A stretch of 64,000 nucleotides of DNA from Flavobacterium channae (GCF_021172165.1 NZ_CP089096.1:744001-808000); one strand, 5' to 3'. Numbered from the stretch's first letter, positions 34,519 through 43,916 are shown. The notes: generated by a model not told the origin, from the sequence alone. Numbers and translations are program-made.

Positions 34519-35805
34519 TTAAAAATTAAAATAAAACCTCCAATACACAAAAAATCCAATTAAAATTAGGTACAACAAACTGTTTAAACTTAATATAATT
34601 AAAGCAAAAGTATTCCAGAGTTTTTCTTTAATCAGTTTTAAATTTAATTGAATTAACGGAATCATGACTACTAAAAGTACATAAGGTAAATAAGAAGTAA
34701 AGCTTATTAATGTACTTGAAGAGCTTTTATAAGGTGAAGCAAAGTAGAAAATATTCACATTTGTACTTAAAACAAACATATAGTAGAATAAAATTAATCC
34801 AAAAGGAATTAAAAGTAATTTGATTGTGTTGAAGCTATTGGTTTTTCTGTTTTTTACATAATTCACTAAAAAGTAAACCGAACTCATAGCAAAGAATAAT
34901 CCGAAAAAGACTAAAAATAGACGTAAAGCGTCATTATTATGAGGTATTTGATACGAAGCTAATTTTTCAAATTCCTCATTTTTTGGGAATAAAGAATCTA
35001 CTTTTAGGATGTGATTGCCTTTAGCTAACTCATCTTTAATATCGAATTGAATAGTTTTATCATATCTATGATAGAAGTATAAATTCACGGTTCCCTTAGT
35101 GTTATTCCAAATTGAAGTTAATAGTGTTCCGTCACCAATTTTTTCTCTGCAAACATGCATTGTATCGGATAATTTTCGGCAAAATTCCAAATCAGTTTCT
35201 AATTTGTTATTCAAAAATAGGACACCATTTTTATAACGTTCTAATTTAAAAGCGTCTTCTTTTGAGGTTATAGATGGACAAAAATTAGATAAAACATAAC
35301 TTGCCTCATTACCCGAAATAATTTTGTAAGGCTCTACCACAATATATTTTCCGGTTTTATCAACGTAAATGAAAACGTCTTCTAAAAAATAACTATGATC
35401 ATATTTTTCAATATATTTTTTTACCTCTTCAACGGTTTTGCAAGTATGAAGAATGTCTTTTAGATATTGTGTTGGATTGGTTATTTTAAGTCGGTTTTTG
35501 AAATTGGAATTCTTATTTTCAGGATGATACGATGCTAATCTTGAAAATACTAAACCATGCTCATTCATTCCTGATTGTGGTGCATAACCATTTGCTCCAT
35601 CAAATCGTGAACCTGTAAAAGCAGCACCAAAAGGAGCTTTTTTGTTTCCAATTTCAAACCAAATATGAGGTGTTGTTCTCCAAGCATCTTCATTACAACC
35701 TACCATTGTTTTACCATTTTTGGTCACTTTGTATATGCTACAAGGCTTACCAAAATTCACTGATAAAATAAATAGAAGGGTAAGAAGGATTTTGACGTTT
35801 TTCAT
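34519..35805 (-). CDS. Ntn-hydrolase-like (penicillin acylase/C45-type) membrane protein
   Basis: 428-aa protein with N-terminal hydrophobic segment MKNVKILLTLLFILSVNFGK followed directly by PCSIYKVTKNGKTMVGCNED. Cys22 is a good candidate for the nucleophile of linear-amide C-N hydrolases of the C45/penicillin V acylase type. GANGYAPQSGMNEHGLVFSRL near residue 70 also fits. The C-terminal 140 residues hold about five hydrophobic segments, so the enzyme would be anchored. Substrates are unknown. I use the ATG at 35805 because it gives a clean signal-like start, an upstream in-frame start at 35844 adds only 13 residues. It converges with the LytTR gene (stop codons adjacent). Confidence 0.65.
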   Translation of the reverse strand: MKNVKILLTLLFILSVNFGKPCSIYKVTKNGKTMVGCNEDAWRTTPHIWFEIGNKKAPFGAAFTGSRFDGANGYAPQSGMNEHGLVFSRLASYHPENKNSNFKNRLKITNPTQYLKDILHTCKTVEEVKKYIEKYDHSYFLEDVFIYVDKTGKYIVVEPYKIISGNEASYVLSNFCPSITSKEDAFKLERYKNGVLFLNNKLETDLEFCRKLSDTMHVCREKIGDGTLLTSIWNNTKGTVNLYFYHRYDKTIQFDIKDELAKGNHILKVDSLFPKNEEFEKLASYQIPHNNDALRLFLVFFGLFFAMSSVYFLVNYVKNRKTNSFNTIKLLLIPFGLILFYYMFVLSTNVNIFYFASPYKSSSSTLISFTSYLPYVLLVVMIPLIQLNLKLIKEKLWNTFALIILSLNSLLYLILIGFFVYWRFYFNF

Positions 35806-35917
35806 ACAAATGTCATTTGGTTCAATTATAAAACGATTGAACAATCAAAATGTTACATCAAATCGAATTTTTAAAAAAAAAATGAACTTTTGTACCTATC
35901 TAAATTGTGATTTGAAA

Positions 35918-36688
35918 TCAATTTACCATTGTTTTTCGAATTCCAATAAGAACAAAAATCAAAAGGGAATATAGGATGAAAAAAGGTGCAATAAATTCAA
36001 TCCAACCTAATGGCAACATAAAGGCAATAATTAATAATTGAAATCCTAAACCGTAAAGGGAAAGTAGTGTCATAAACCAATTAGGAAATGTTTTTACTTT
36101 ATATGCTTCAGGGTCTAAAAAGTGAATTATTTTGTCAAATATTCCGTAAACAATAGTATAAATTCCAAATAAAATATTGACAGCTTTTTGAGTTTCGCCT
36201 GGTAAAGCTTTTGGTGTTTTGTATTCAAAAATCTTACTAGTATTATCGCCACCTATCGATTTGTTTCTTAAAATCACATAGTAATAATTGTAAAGTGTTC
36301 CTTGTAATTGTATGCTTATGAAGGCTAAAATGGCTAACCAAAAAGGTGTTTTGGAAACATAGCAAATTGTCATAAGAAAAAAGAAATTTAGAAAAATATC
36401 AAATACACTATCTAAATATCTTCCCACATAAGAGGGTGTGTTTTTTAATCGAGCTAATTCACCATCTGCGGCATCAATTCCCGATTTTAAGATGATAAAA
36501 AAACCAGCTGCTAAATAGTATTGGTTTAAAATACAATAGATTGCAAATAATCCAGAAATTCCAAATAAAAGCGTTACATGAATAGGAGTAAAGCGTGTTT
36601 CTTTTAATTGAAGTGCGAAAAATCTTCCAAAAGATCTTCCGTAATCAGACAAATCTAAAAATTTATCCGAAGCGTTTAATTTTGACAT
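35918..36688 (-). CDS. CDP-alcohol phosphatidyltransferase family protein
   Basis: 256-aa integral-membrane enzyme carrying the family signature DG-x2-AR-x8-G-x3-D-x3-D. It is visible as DAADGELARLKNTPSYVGRYLDSVFD at about residues 71-96 (split by short gaps). Such enzymes join a CDP-activated lipid or alcohol to a second alcohol to make phospholipids, inositol lipids or related headgroups. The acceptor cannot be assigned here. There are six hydrophobic segments. It lies 43 bp after ctaA on the same strand and converges on the Ntn-like gene with a 112-bp gap. Confidence 0.88.
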   Translation of the reverse strand: MSKLNASDKFLDLSDYGRSFGRFFALQLKETRFTPIHVTLLFGISGLFAIYCILNQYYLAAGFFIILKSGIDAADGELARLKNTPSYVGRYLDSVFDIFLNFFFLMTICYVSKTPFWLAILAFISIQLQGTLYNYYYVILRNKSIGGDNTSKIFEYKTPKALPGETQKAVNILFGIYTIVYGIFDKIIHFLDPEAYKVKTFPNWFMTLLSLYGLGFQLLIIAFMLPLGWIEFIAPFFILYSLLIFVLIGIRKTMVN

Positions 36689-36731
36689 TTAAAGTTAATA
36701 ACAAAGAACTGTGACAATATAGTCGGTAACC

Positions 36732-37751
36732 TTATTTTGTGAATCGATGTAATGTAAAAGTCATGGCAGTCAATAAAAAGAACGCCATGATTTGATGTGC
36801 TAATCCTAACCAAAGCGGCACATGGAATAACAAGGTGAAAATTCCTAAAAGGAATTGGATAAATACAAAAATCAACAACGTTTTAACTCCGTTATCTTGT
36901 GTTTTGTCTAATACAAATTTTCTGCATTTCATGAATAAGAAAATAATCATTCCAACCACCACATAAGCGAATGTTCGGTGTATGAATTGAACGCCACTTT
37001 TTCCTTCAGTAAATGATAAAAGTAAATTTGATTGTTCTAACTTAATACTTTCATGGAAGAATTGTCCGTCGCTCATTAAAGGCCAATGATTATGAATTAA
37101 ACCGGCGTTTAAACCTGCAACAAAACCGCCATAAATAATTTGAATGATTAAAATTACTAGAGCAATTCGAGCAATTTTTCTTAATTCAATAACAGGTAAT
37201 TTTCTTTCTGGGTAAATCAAATCTAAAGCCACCCAAAGCGTATAAGCAAATGTAATGAAAGCAAACGTTAAGTGAATTGCTAATCTGAAATGACTCACAT
37301 CGGGCATGTCTTTTAAACCGCTAGCCACCATGAACCAACCTAAAAATCCTTGAAAAGCACCCATTCCTAAAAGAATAATACATTTTTTGATGGTTTCTTT
37401 GTCTAGTTTCTTTTTGATTAAGAAGTAAATAAAAGGAATAATAAAAACCACACCAATAATACGACCAATAAAACGATGAAACCATTCCCAAAAGAAAATG
37501 AATTTATAATCGTCTAATTGAAAATCTTTGTATTGATTTACTTTTTGATATTCGGGATATTTCTTGTATTCTTCAAATGCCTCAACCCATTTTTCTTCTG
37601 ACATAGGAGGAAACGTGTCATTAATCAAATGCCAATCGGTCATAGATAAACCGGAGTTGGTTAAACGCGTAATTCCACCCACGGTTACCATGATAAATAA
37701 CAAAACACATCCCGAAAGTAGCCAGTAAATGACTGATTTATTTGTTTTCAT
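36732..37751 (-). CDS. ctaA: Heme A synthase (CtaA/COX15)
   Basis: Membrane enzyme of 339 aa that oxidises the C8 methyl of heme O to give heme A for aa3-type cytochrome oxidase. The start MKTNKSVIYWLLSGCVLLFIMVTVGGITRLTNSGLSMTDWHLI carries the family GGxTRLxxSGLSMxxW motif. Conserved heme-ligand His occur in WFHRFIGR, HLTFAF, QFIHRTFAY and AHQIMAFF. Eight hydrophobic segments are present. It lies between the cca gene (74-bp gap) and the CDP-alcohol enzyme. No oxidase gene is in the window. Confidence 0.95.
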   Translation of the reverse strand: MKTNKSVIYWLLSGCVLLFIMVTVGGITRLTNSGLSMTDWHLINDTFPPMSEEKWVEAFEEYKKYPEYQKVNQYKDFQLDDYKFIFFWEWFHRFIGRIIGVVFIIPFIYFLIKKKLDKETIKKCIILLGMGAFQGFLGWFMVASGLKDMPDVSHFRLAIHLTFAFITFAYTLWVALDLIYPERKLPVIELRKIARIALVILIIQIIYGGFVAGLNAGLIHNHWPLMSDGQFFHESIKLEQSNLLLSFTEGKSGVQFIHRTFAYVVVGMIIFLFMKCRKFVLDKTQDNGVKTLLIFVFIQFLLGIFTLLFHVPLWLGLAHQIMAFFLLTAMTFTLHRFTK

Positions 37752-37825
37752 TTTTCTTGATATTCAAAAAGCACCCCAAATTTACATAATACAAATTTGA
37801 AAAGCACTTTAACATATTATAATTT

Positions 37826-39241
37826 TTATACTTTTTTCAATCCCATTTTTGAAGCTTTGTTTAGGACAAAATCTTTTGCTGCTTCATACTCATTCGGAAT
37901 TTCACCTTCTAAAATGGCTTCTTTAACGGCTTCTTTCAAAACTCCAATTTCTCTACAAGGTTTTAAACCAAATAATTCCATAATTTCTTCACCTGAAATA
38001 GGTGGTTGAAAAACGCGAACTCTATCTTTTTCTTCCACTTCTACAATTTTCTCTTTTACAATGTCGAAGTTTTTGTGGTATTTCTGAAATTTCTTTGGGT
38101 TTTTTGTAGTGATGTCGGCTTTACATAAGGTCATCAAACTATCAATATCTTCGCCTGCATCAAAAACCAAACGACGAACGGCGCTATCGGTCACAATGTC
38201 TTCTGCAATTACAATTGGTCGCGAACTCATCGTAACCATTTTTTGCACGAATTTCATCTTGTGATTCAAAGGCATGTGCAAGCGTTCAAATATTTTTTTG
38301 ACCATTTTTCCACCCAAAAATTCATGACCGTGAAACGTCCAACCTTGTTTTTTGTTGAATCTTTTGGTTGGCGCTTTGCCAATATCGTGTAATAATGCTG
38401 CCCAACGCAACCAAACATCATCGGTATTTGGACAAATGTTATCTACTACTTCTAAAGTATGATAAAAATTGTTTTTATGAGTATGACCTTCCACTTCTTC
38501 GACATTATTTAAAGCGGTTAATTCCGGTAAAATAATATCTAATAAACCTGTTTGATACAAGTGTAAAAATCCAATCGAAGGTTTTTCAGAAGCTAAAATT
38601 TTATGCAATTCATCAACAATTCGTTCTCCTGAAATGATGTTGATTCTATCTTTATTTTTTGAAATCGCCTCTAAAGATTCCGATTCGATTTCGAAATTCA
38701 ATTGCGTTGCAAAACGTATGGCACGCATCATACGCAACGGATCATCAGAATACGTGATATCCGGATTTAAAGGTGTTTTGATGATTTTGTTTTTCAAATC
38801 TTCCACACCATTAAATGGGTCAACTAAATCACCAAAGTTTTCAGAATTCAATGAAAAAGCCAATGCATTTATCGTAAAATCTCTTCGTTCTTGATCGTCT
38901 TTTAAGGTTCCGTTTTCAACAAGAGGATTTCTGCTGTCGTGTGTATAAGATTCTTTTCTAGCTCCTACAAATTCCACATCAATGTCGTCATAGCGTAACA
39001 TCGCAGTTCCATAGTTTTTAAAAACTTGCACTTTTGGATGAAATGGAATTAATTCGGAAACTTTCAAAGCCAATTCGATTCCGCTACCAACGGCAACAAT
39101 GTCGATGTCTTTTTTGTGGTCTCGTTCAAGTAAAATATCGCGAACAAAACCACCAATAACATAACATTCAAGATTTAGTTCTTGAGCTGCTTGCGATATG
39201 ATTTTGAATATGGTATGTTCTAAATGTTGTTTGTAATTCAT
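37826..39241 (-). CDS. cca: CCA-adding or -repairing tRNA nucleotidyltransferase / HD domain protein
   Basis: Enzyme of 471 aa that adds or repairs the CCA end of tRNAs. The catalytic nucleotidyltransferase fold is at residues 20-150, with [23 protein letters not shown] showing the GG and DxD metal motif, followed by [11 protein letters not shown] and the [10 protein letters not shown] block. A C-terminal HD-type domain contains [10 protein letters not shown] and HGHEFLGG. I use the ATG at 39241 ([15 protein letters not shown]). The longer frame start at 39301 would overlap the GxxExxY gene and adds 20 atypical residues. The tRNA-Glu genes in this window lack encoded CCA, consistent with this enzyme being essential. 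Confidence 0.93.
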   Translation of the reverse strand: MNYKQHLEHTIFKIISQAAQELNLECYVIGGFVRDILLERDHKKDIDIVAVGSGIELALKVSELIPFHPKVQVFKNYGTAMLRYDDIDVEFVGARKESYTHDSRNPLVENGTLKDDQERRDFTINALAFSLNSENFGDLVDPFNGVEDLKNKIIKTPLNPDITYSDDPLRMMRAIRFATQLNFEIESESLEAISKNKDRINIISGERIVDELHKILASEKPSIGFLHLYQTGLLDIILPELTALNNVEEVEGHTHKNNFYHTLEVVDNICPNTDDVWLRWAALLHDIGKAPTKRFNKKQGWTFHGHEFLGGKMVKKIFERLHMPLNHKMKFVQKMVTMSSRPIVIAEDIVTDSAVRRLVFDAGEDIDSLMTLCKADITTKNPKKFQKYHKNFDIVKEKIVEVEEKDRVRVFQPPISGEEIMELFGLKPCREIGVLKEAVKEAILEGEIPNEYEAAKDFVLNKASKMGLKKV

Positions 39242-39247
39242 GTTATT

Positions 39248-39265
39248 ACCGCAGATTCGCAGATT
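39248..39265 (+). repeat. Left copy of an 18-bp inverted repeat around the GxxExxY gene
   Basis: ACCGCAGATTCGCAGATT. Its reverse complement differs in only one position from 39662-39679. It sits 7 bp upstream of the cca start, so it lies in the short gap before cca. Confidence 0.85.
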
Positions 39266-39266
39266 T

Positions 39267-39650
39267 TTATTTTTTTGAAAGTGCAACTCTTTTGTGTTCA
39301 AGTGATACAGAATTAAAATTAACTAAAAGTGCTAATTCATTTCCTGAAACTTTCAAATAATTTAAACATTGATTGTAATGAGCATTATTAAAACAATCGA
39401 CTGTTTTTATTTCTAATATTATTTCGTTAAAAACTACAAAATCAGCATAAAATTTATGTTTCAATACAGTATTTTTATAGTTTACTACGTATTCTTTTTC
39501 TCTTTCGTATGGAATGTTTGCTTGTTGAAACTCAAATTCAACGGCGTCTTTATATACAATTTCAGAAAATCCTTTTCCTAAATTTTTATGAACTTCAAAT
39601 AGAACTCCAATAATTTGGTAAGTTTTGTCTTTATATAAAAAATCATCCAT
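39267..39650 (-). CDS. GxxExxY protein (PD-(D/E)XK-like)
   Basis: 127-aa protein of the GxxExxY family. The naming motif is GFSEIVY (Gly27, Glu30, Tyr33). The PD-(D/E)XK-type catalytic set appears as Asp70 in KFYADFVV and Glu80-x-Lys82 in LEIKTVD, so a nuclease or nucleic-acid-binding role is possible but unproven. The family is widespread and often surrounded by short repeats. Here the gene lies between an 18-bp inverted repeat at 39248-39265 and 39662-39679. It is on the same strand as cca and tsaC and could be read through with them. Confidence 0.85.
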   Translation of the reverse strand: MDDFLYKDKTYQIIGVLFEVHKNLGKGFSEIVYKDAVEFEFQQANIPYEREKEYVVNYKNTVLKHKFYADFVVFNEIILEIKTVDCFNNAHYNQCLNYLKVSGNELALLVNFNSVSLEHKRVALSKK

Positions 39651-39661
39651 AATATTGTTTT

Positions 39662-39679
39662 AATCTGCGAATCAGCGGT
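39662..39679 (+). repeat. Right copy of an 18-bp inverted repeat around the GxxExxY gene
   Basis: AATCTGCGAATCAGCGGT lies 12 bp before the GxxExxY start codon (minus strand) and 7 bp after the tsaC stop. The 9-bp word TGCGAATCA inside it recurs at 39691-39699 in the end of tsaC. Confidence 0.85.
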
Positions 39680-39685
39680 GCTTTT

Positions 39686-40252
39686 TTATTTGCGAATCAC
39701 TTTTACTTGGCTATCTAAACCTAATTTAATAATCGTAGAAGGATTTTTGCAAATTTTATCGTGGTGCAAATTTACTACATAGTCGACACCTTTTATAATT
39801 TCGGGACTAATTTCTTTGAAAGTTTTTGGTGTAGGTTCGCCCGAAATATTTGCTGAGGTTGAAACCAAAGGTTTTTTCATGCGTTCCATCAACTTAAAAC
39901 AGAAAGGTTCGGTAACGATTCTAACCCCTAAGGTATTGTCTTCAGCTACAATATTTTTAGCAACATTACGAGGATTGTCTAAGATTAAAGTTGTTGGTTT
40001 TTCTGATAAATCTAGAATTTGCCAAGCTACTTCTGGAATTTCTTTGAAAACATTGTACATCATGCGTTCGCCATTCATTAAAACAATCATGCTTTTGGTT
40101 TCTTCGCGTTGTTTTAAAGCATAGATTTTTTTCACGGCTTCTTCATTTGTAGCATCGCAACCAATTCCCCAAACGGTGTCGGTTGGATATAAAATGATGC
40201 CTCCGTTTTTGATGACTTCGTATGCGTTGTGAACTTCGGTGTTAATGTCCAT
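39686..40252 (-). CDS. tsaC: Threonylcarbamoyl-AMP synthase (TsaC/YrdC/Sua5 family)
   Basis: 188-aa enzyme that makes threonylcarbamoyl-AMP from threonine, bicarbonate and ATP for the t6A37 modification of ANN-decoding tRNAs. The N-terminal GGIILYPTDTVWGIGCDA block (about residues 17-35), the KQREETKSMIVL strand and the LVSTSANISGEPTP motif (about 132-146) are those of YrdC. Length is typical of the short TsaC form. Its start overlaps the glycosyltransferase stop region by 11 bp, so translation is probably coupled. Confidence 0.94.
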   Translation of the reverse strand: MDINTEVHNAYEVIKNGGIILYPTDTVWGIGCDATNEEAVKKIYALKQREETKSMIVLMNGERMMYNVFKEIPEVAWQILDLSEKPTTLILDNPRNVAKNIVAEDNTLGVRIVTEPFCFKLMERMKKPLVSTSANISGEPTPKTFKEISPEIIKGVDYVVNLHHDKICKNPSTIIKLGLDSQVKVIRK

Positions 40253-41354
40253 TTGATAAAATTGATTGATATGCTTTTACTGTATTTGCAGTCATTTTTG
40301 ATGTTGTGTAGTTATTTATTAATTTGTTATATGATATTTGAGTAAAACTTTCAATTAGTTCAGGGTTTTCAAATAAAAAAATTATTTTTTCAGCCAACGT
40401 CAAATAATCGTGTTTTGGTGCAAGAAGACCGTTTATGTTATCTTCTATAATTTCCGAAATTCCACCTACATTTGTACTTATTACAGGTGTTTTATGATAA
40501 AAACTTTCGTAAATCACTAAAGGTAATCCTTCACTCTGGGAAGTAATTAGTAGAGCATCAAATTGAGGGATAAAGTTTGATGCTTCTGATAAAAAACCTG
40601 TTAATTTAATATGATTATTCAATTTCAATTCTTCAATTGATTTGACTAAGTTTTCAGTTCTGTCAGTAAAGTTCCCAATTTGAATAAAAAAGAAATCTTT
40701 TCTGTTTTTTTTATTTATAATGGTATCAACTACTTGAATTAATGTCTCATAGTGTTTAGCTCTAATATGATTTCCAATTACACCAATAACTTTAGTATAA
40801 CTATCAAGCTTGTATTTTTTTCGAATTAAAAAAGGTGTTTTTGAACTTTTATTTTCTAAACTGGTCCCGTCATAAATTGTCATTAATTTTTCTTTATTAA
40901 TAATTGATTCAGCTGCTATTCTTTTTGTTTCATTTGAGACACAGATGATTTTTTTTATTTTAGGATAATTGTATTTATATAAGGTTAGCTTTTTTTTCTT
41001 AATGGGAAAGGAAGTTTTTTTACTAAAAATAAAAGGAGGTAAATTATATAGTTTATCTGCTATAATTGTTAGAGCTATGGCAGAAGGATCGTGAATGTGA
41101 ATAATATCAATTTTGTATCTTTTGCAAAGTTGACCAATTTTTATTGCAAATCTTATGTCTAAATTTATTTTGAGTGAAGCTGTGTGGAATTTTAACTCTG
41201 AATTTTCGAGCTTTTTATGAAATAATCCATTTTTCACACAAAGAATTATGGAGTTAATTTCGGGGTAAGATTTGTTTAACTCTAAGCATAAACTTTCGAT
41301 GTGTCCTTCGCCACCTCCCCAATTTTTTACCGCGGAAACATGTAATATGTTCAT
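40242..41354 (-). CDS. Glycosyltransferase family 4 protein
   Basis: 370-aa GT-B fold glycosyltransferase. It starts MNILHVSAVKNWGGGEGHIESLCLELN, where the GGGEGH loop binds the sugar donor. The C-terminal domain has GVIGNHIRAKHYETLI and the nucleotide-binding SQSEGLPLVIYESFYHKTPVISTNVGGISEII (about residues 272-303). Family members build polysaccharide or LPS side chains. It is downstream of a GT2 gene by 2 bp and overlaps tsaC by 11 bp. Confidence 0.9.
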   Translation of the reverse strand: MNILHVSAVKNWGGGEGHIESLCLELNKSYPEINSIILCVKNGLFHKKLENSELKFHTASLKINLDIRFAIKIGQLCKRYKIDIIHIHDPSAIALTIIADKLYNLPPFIFSKKTSFPIKKKKLTLYKYNYPKIKKIICVSNETKRIAAESIINKEKLMTIYDGTSLENKSSKTPFLIRKKYKLDSYTKVIGVIGNHIRAKHYETLIQVVDTIINKKNRKDFFFIQIGNFTDRTENLVKSIEELKLNNHIKLTGFLSEASNFIPQFDALLITSQSEGLPLVIYESFYHKTPVISTNVGGISEIIEDNINGLLAPKHDYLTLAEKIIFLFENPELIESFTQISYNKLINNYTTSKMTANTVKAYQSILSNGH

Positions 41355-41356
41355 TT

Positions 41357-42277
41357 TTAAATTATTTTTTGTGAATGTTTAAGAGAATTTGCCACTGAAG
41401 GTCCGTGTAATAAAAGACTTAAATAAGCTCTATTTTTTTTATTAAAAGGAGATTTTATTAGAAAAATTAAAAGTTGAGATAAAAAGAAAAAAAAATATTG
41501 AAATGTTCCTAAGTTCTTTTTGATTGTATAAAATTGAGATATTTTTAATTCATTTTTGATTTTTTGAGATGGAGTTGTGCTTTTTCCACATAAGTGGATA
41601 TAATTAACATTTGGTAGGAAATAAATATCCTTTTTAATATATTTATGTATTCTGTAAGCCAAATCTTTTTCCTCGTAATAAAGAAAGATATTTGTGTCAA
41701 ATCCTCCTACATGATTAAAATCACTAGCATTTACACAAAATAGAGAACCTGAAACTGCTCCTACTTTTATGGGAGTTTTACTGTTTGAAATTCTTCTAGG
41801 ATATTTTTTTGAGTTTATGAAATGTAAAAATTTATCGCTAAATATTTCTGTAAAAAAACTTAGATTGTAATCGAAACCTTTAAATTTTTTATAATTTTCA
41901 TCTAAAGCTTGACATCCTACCATTGAAGCATTTGGGTTTTTTTCTAAGAATTTTATTAAAAACTCAATTGCATTTTCTTCAAGAATTACATCACTATTTA
42001 TAAAAACATAATATTTTCCAATAGCTTGTTGAATTCCAAGCATGTTGCCTGCTCCAAAACCAACATTTATTCTACTTCTAATTAATTTAATAGAAATCTT
42101 ATTTAGTTTAGACAAAACTTCTTGTAAATTATGAAAGTCATTAATGTTGCTTGCATTATCTACTAGAATTATTTCAAATGAATCAGGATTCGTTATTAGT
42201 TTTTCTATAGATTTTAAGGCCTGTATGGTGAGTTCTGAAGTGTTAAAGTTAATTATAATTATTGAAGCAACTTTCAT
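41357..42277 (-). CDS. Glycosyltransferase family 2 protein (rhamnosyl-type)
   Basis: 306-aa GT2 enzyme. It starts MKVASIIIINFNTSELTIQALKSI and has the donor-binding DNASN near residue 41. The block RSRINVGFGAGNMLGI and the FINSDVILE motif (the DxD-like Asp) are near residue 98. A DFNHVGGFDTNIFLYYEEKDLAYRIHKY block typical of GT2 rhamnosyl- or galactosyltransferases follows near residue 186. A C-terminal hydrophobic segment may associate it with the membrane. It is the first gene of a minus-strand cluster that begins in the intergenic region facing the methyltransferase gene. Confidence 0.88.
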   Translation of the reverse strand: MKVASIIIINFNTSELTIQALKSIEKLITNPDSFEIILVDNASNINDFHNLQEVLSKLNKISIKLIRSRINVGFGAGNMLGIQQAIGKYYVFINSDVILEENAIEFLIKFLEKNPNASMVGCQALDENYKKFKGFDYNLSFFTEIFSDKFLHFINSKKYPRRISNSKTPIKVGAVSGSLFCVNASDFNHVGGFDTNIFLYYEEKDLAYRIHKYIKKDIYFLPNVNYIHLCGKSTTPSQKIKNELKISQFYTIKKNLGTFQYFFFFLSQLLIFLIKSPFNKKNRAYLSLLLHGPSVANSLKHSQKII

Positions 42278-42494
42278 AATACATTTTTTTACAAAAATAG
42301 AAAATTAATTATCTGATTTTTTGATTTTAAAATAAAATTATTAATTGAGGGTGATTTAATGATTTGAAATACAAAGATAAATTAGGTATAAAAAATAATT
42401 ATGATCGTTTGTTGTGAAAAGTTTAAATAGCTTTTTATTGTTAGAAGAAGTTTAATTCACACATTATTTATATATTTGAACAAAATATATTAAA
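42278..42494. other. Divergent AT-rich promoter region of the glycan locus
   Basis: 217 bp between the GT2 gene (minus) and the methyltransferase gene (plus). The plus side carries TATATTTG at 42471-42478 and the minus side TATTTTTG at 42292-42299, each close to a start codon. No open frame or repeat is seen. Confidence 0.55.
42471..42478 (+). promoter_or_regulatory. Putative -7 element (TATATTTG) for the plus-strand glycan genes
   Basis: TATATTTG ends 16 bp before the methyltransferase ATG. A -33 TTG is not clear. Confidence 0.5.
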
Positions 42495-43136
42495 ATGGAT
42501 TATACAAATAAACCAAAAGGTTACTACGATAATATAAGATTTGAAATGCTTAAGTATTTGCCCAGAGATTCTAAAAAAGTCTTAGATATTGGCTGTGGTA
42601 ATGGTTGTTTTGCAGAAGTTGTTAAGACGCAAAATAAGGCTGAAGTTTGGGGTATTGAATTAATGAAAGAGGAGGCAGACAAAGCAAGACTGGTATTAGA
42701 TAAAGTTTTTGACGGACCTGTTGAGGAGCATATTGATAATTTACCAGACAATTATTTTGAAGTTATTTATTTTAATGATGTTCTTGAACATTTGATAGAT
42801 CCATATACTGTTTTAAAAAAAATCAAGCAAAAGTTATCATTAAATGGGGTTATAATTAGCTCTATACCTAATGTTAGATATCACAATACATTTATGAATG
42901 TTTTGATTAAGAAAGATTGGAAATATGAAGATTATGGAGTGATGGATTTTACGCATTTGCGTTTTTTTACTGAAAAAAGTATTATTAGAATGTATGAAGA
43001 AGCAGGTTATAAAATAAAATTAAGTGAAGGAATTAATAAAAGTCGTTCTATAAAGCCACTTTTGTATAATATTCCTTTTTTATTTACACAATTAGATATT
43101 AGATATCCTCAGTTTGCAACAGTTGTAACAAAATGA
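42495..43136 (+). CDS. Class I SAM-dependent methyltransferase
   Basis: 213-aa methyltransferase. The SAM-binding motif I is VLDIGCGNGCFAEVV (about residues 29-43), followed by the acidic WGIELMKEEADKAR. Motif region FEVIYFNDVLEHLIDP (about 87-102) is typical of the sugar or lipid methyltransferases found in polysaccharide clusters. The substrate is probably a glycan sugar, by context. It is first in a three-gene plus-strand set with 18- and 24-bp gaps. Confidence 0.87.
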   Translation: MDYTNKPKGYYDNIRFEMLKYLPRDSKKVLDIGCGNGCFAEVVKTQNKAEVWGIELMKEEADKARLVLDKVFDGPVEEHIDNLPDNYFEVIYFNDVLEHLIDPYTVLKKIKQKLSLNGVIISSIPNVRYHNTFMNVLIKKDWKYEDYGVMDFTHLRFFTEKSIIRMYEEAGYKIKLSEGINKSRSIKPLLYNIPFLFTQLDIRYPQFATVVTK

Positions 43137-43154
43137 ATTTAATTAATTAGTTTA

Positions 43155-43916
43155 ATGAATTTCAAAATAAATTCAAATAAAAATATTTCAAATGATATTT
43201 TACATGATCATATAATTAATTTTGAAGAATCTGGTAAAATTTTATCTGATGGAGATAGAAATTGCATTAAGATATTTGATTGCAATAGTTTTCAAGTTGC
43301 AATTAAATCTTTCAAAAAGCCTAACTTTATTAACAAAATAATCTATCGTTTTTTTAGAAAGTCTAAAGCTAAAAGATCATTTGAATATGCAAATGTTTTA
43401 ATGAATAAAGGAATTGGAACACCAATGCCAATAGCCTATTATGAATGTTTCGATATTATTGGTTTAAAAGAAAGTTATTATGTAAGTGAACATTTAAAAG
43501 TAGATTTGACATACAGAGACTTAGTTCAAACGGATTATCCCGATGGAGAGAATATATTAAGACAGTTTACGTGTTTTTCATTTGAAATGCATCAAAAAGG
43601 AATCGAATTTTTAGATCATTCTCCAGGAAATACATTGATTAAAAATCAAGGTAATGGGAACTATTCATTTTATTTAGTAGATTTAAATCGAATGAAATTT
43701 CATGATAAGATTGATTTTCAAACAAGAATGAAAAATTTATCTCGATTAACACCTAAGAAAGAAATGGTTAAGATAATGAGTAATGAATACGCTAAACTTT
43801 TAGGTGAAGATGAAAAAACTGTATTTGAAACCATGTGGAAATTTACTGAAGATTTTCAATATCGATTCCACCGAAAAAAAAGAATCAAAAAGAAATTGAA
43901 GTTCTGGAAAAAGTAG
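43155..43916 (+). CDS. LPS kinase-like protein (WaaP/KdkA-type fold)
   Basis: 253-aa protein with a protein-kinase-like fold similar to lipopolysaccharide Kdo/heptose kinases. The glycine-loop Lys lies in FQVAIKSFKKPNFINKI (about 50-60). The catalytic loop is FLDHSPGNTLI (about 152-162), with Asp and Asn in the HxxxxN pattern. The magnesium-binding block LVDLNRMKF lies near residue 175. The C-terminus is very basic (RFHRKKRIKKKLKFWKK), fitting membrane association. It probably phosphorylates an LPS core sugar. It lies between a methyltransferase and a GT2 gene. Confidence 0.83.
   Translation: MNFKINSNKNISNDILHDHIINFEESGKILSDGDRNCIKIFDCNSFQVAIKSFKKPNFINKIIYRFFRKSKAKRSFEYANVLMNKGIGTPMPIAYYECFDIIGLKESYYVSEHLKVDLTYRDLVQTDYPDGENILRQFTCFSFEMHQKGIEFLDHSPGNTLIKNQGNGNYSFYLVDLNRMKFHDKIDFQTRMKNLSRLTPKKEMVKIMSNEYAKLLGEDEKTVFETMWKFTEDFQYRFHRKKRIKKKLKFWKK

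Noticed and set aside
39267..39301. Extended N-terminus of cca overlapping the GxxExxY gene
   Set aside because: The first 20 residues of the longer frame do not fit the family, and the ATG at 39241 gives the normal start without overlap.
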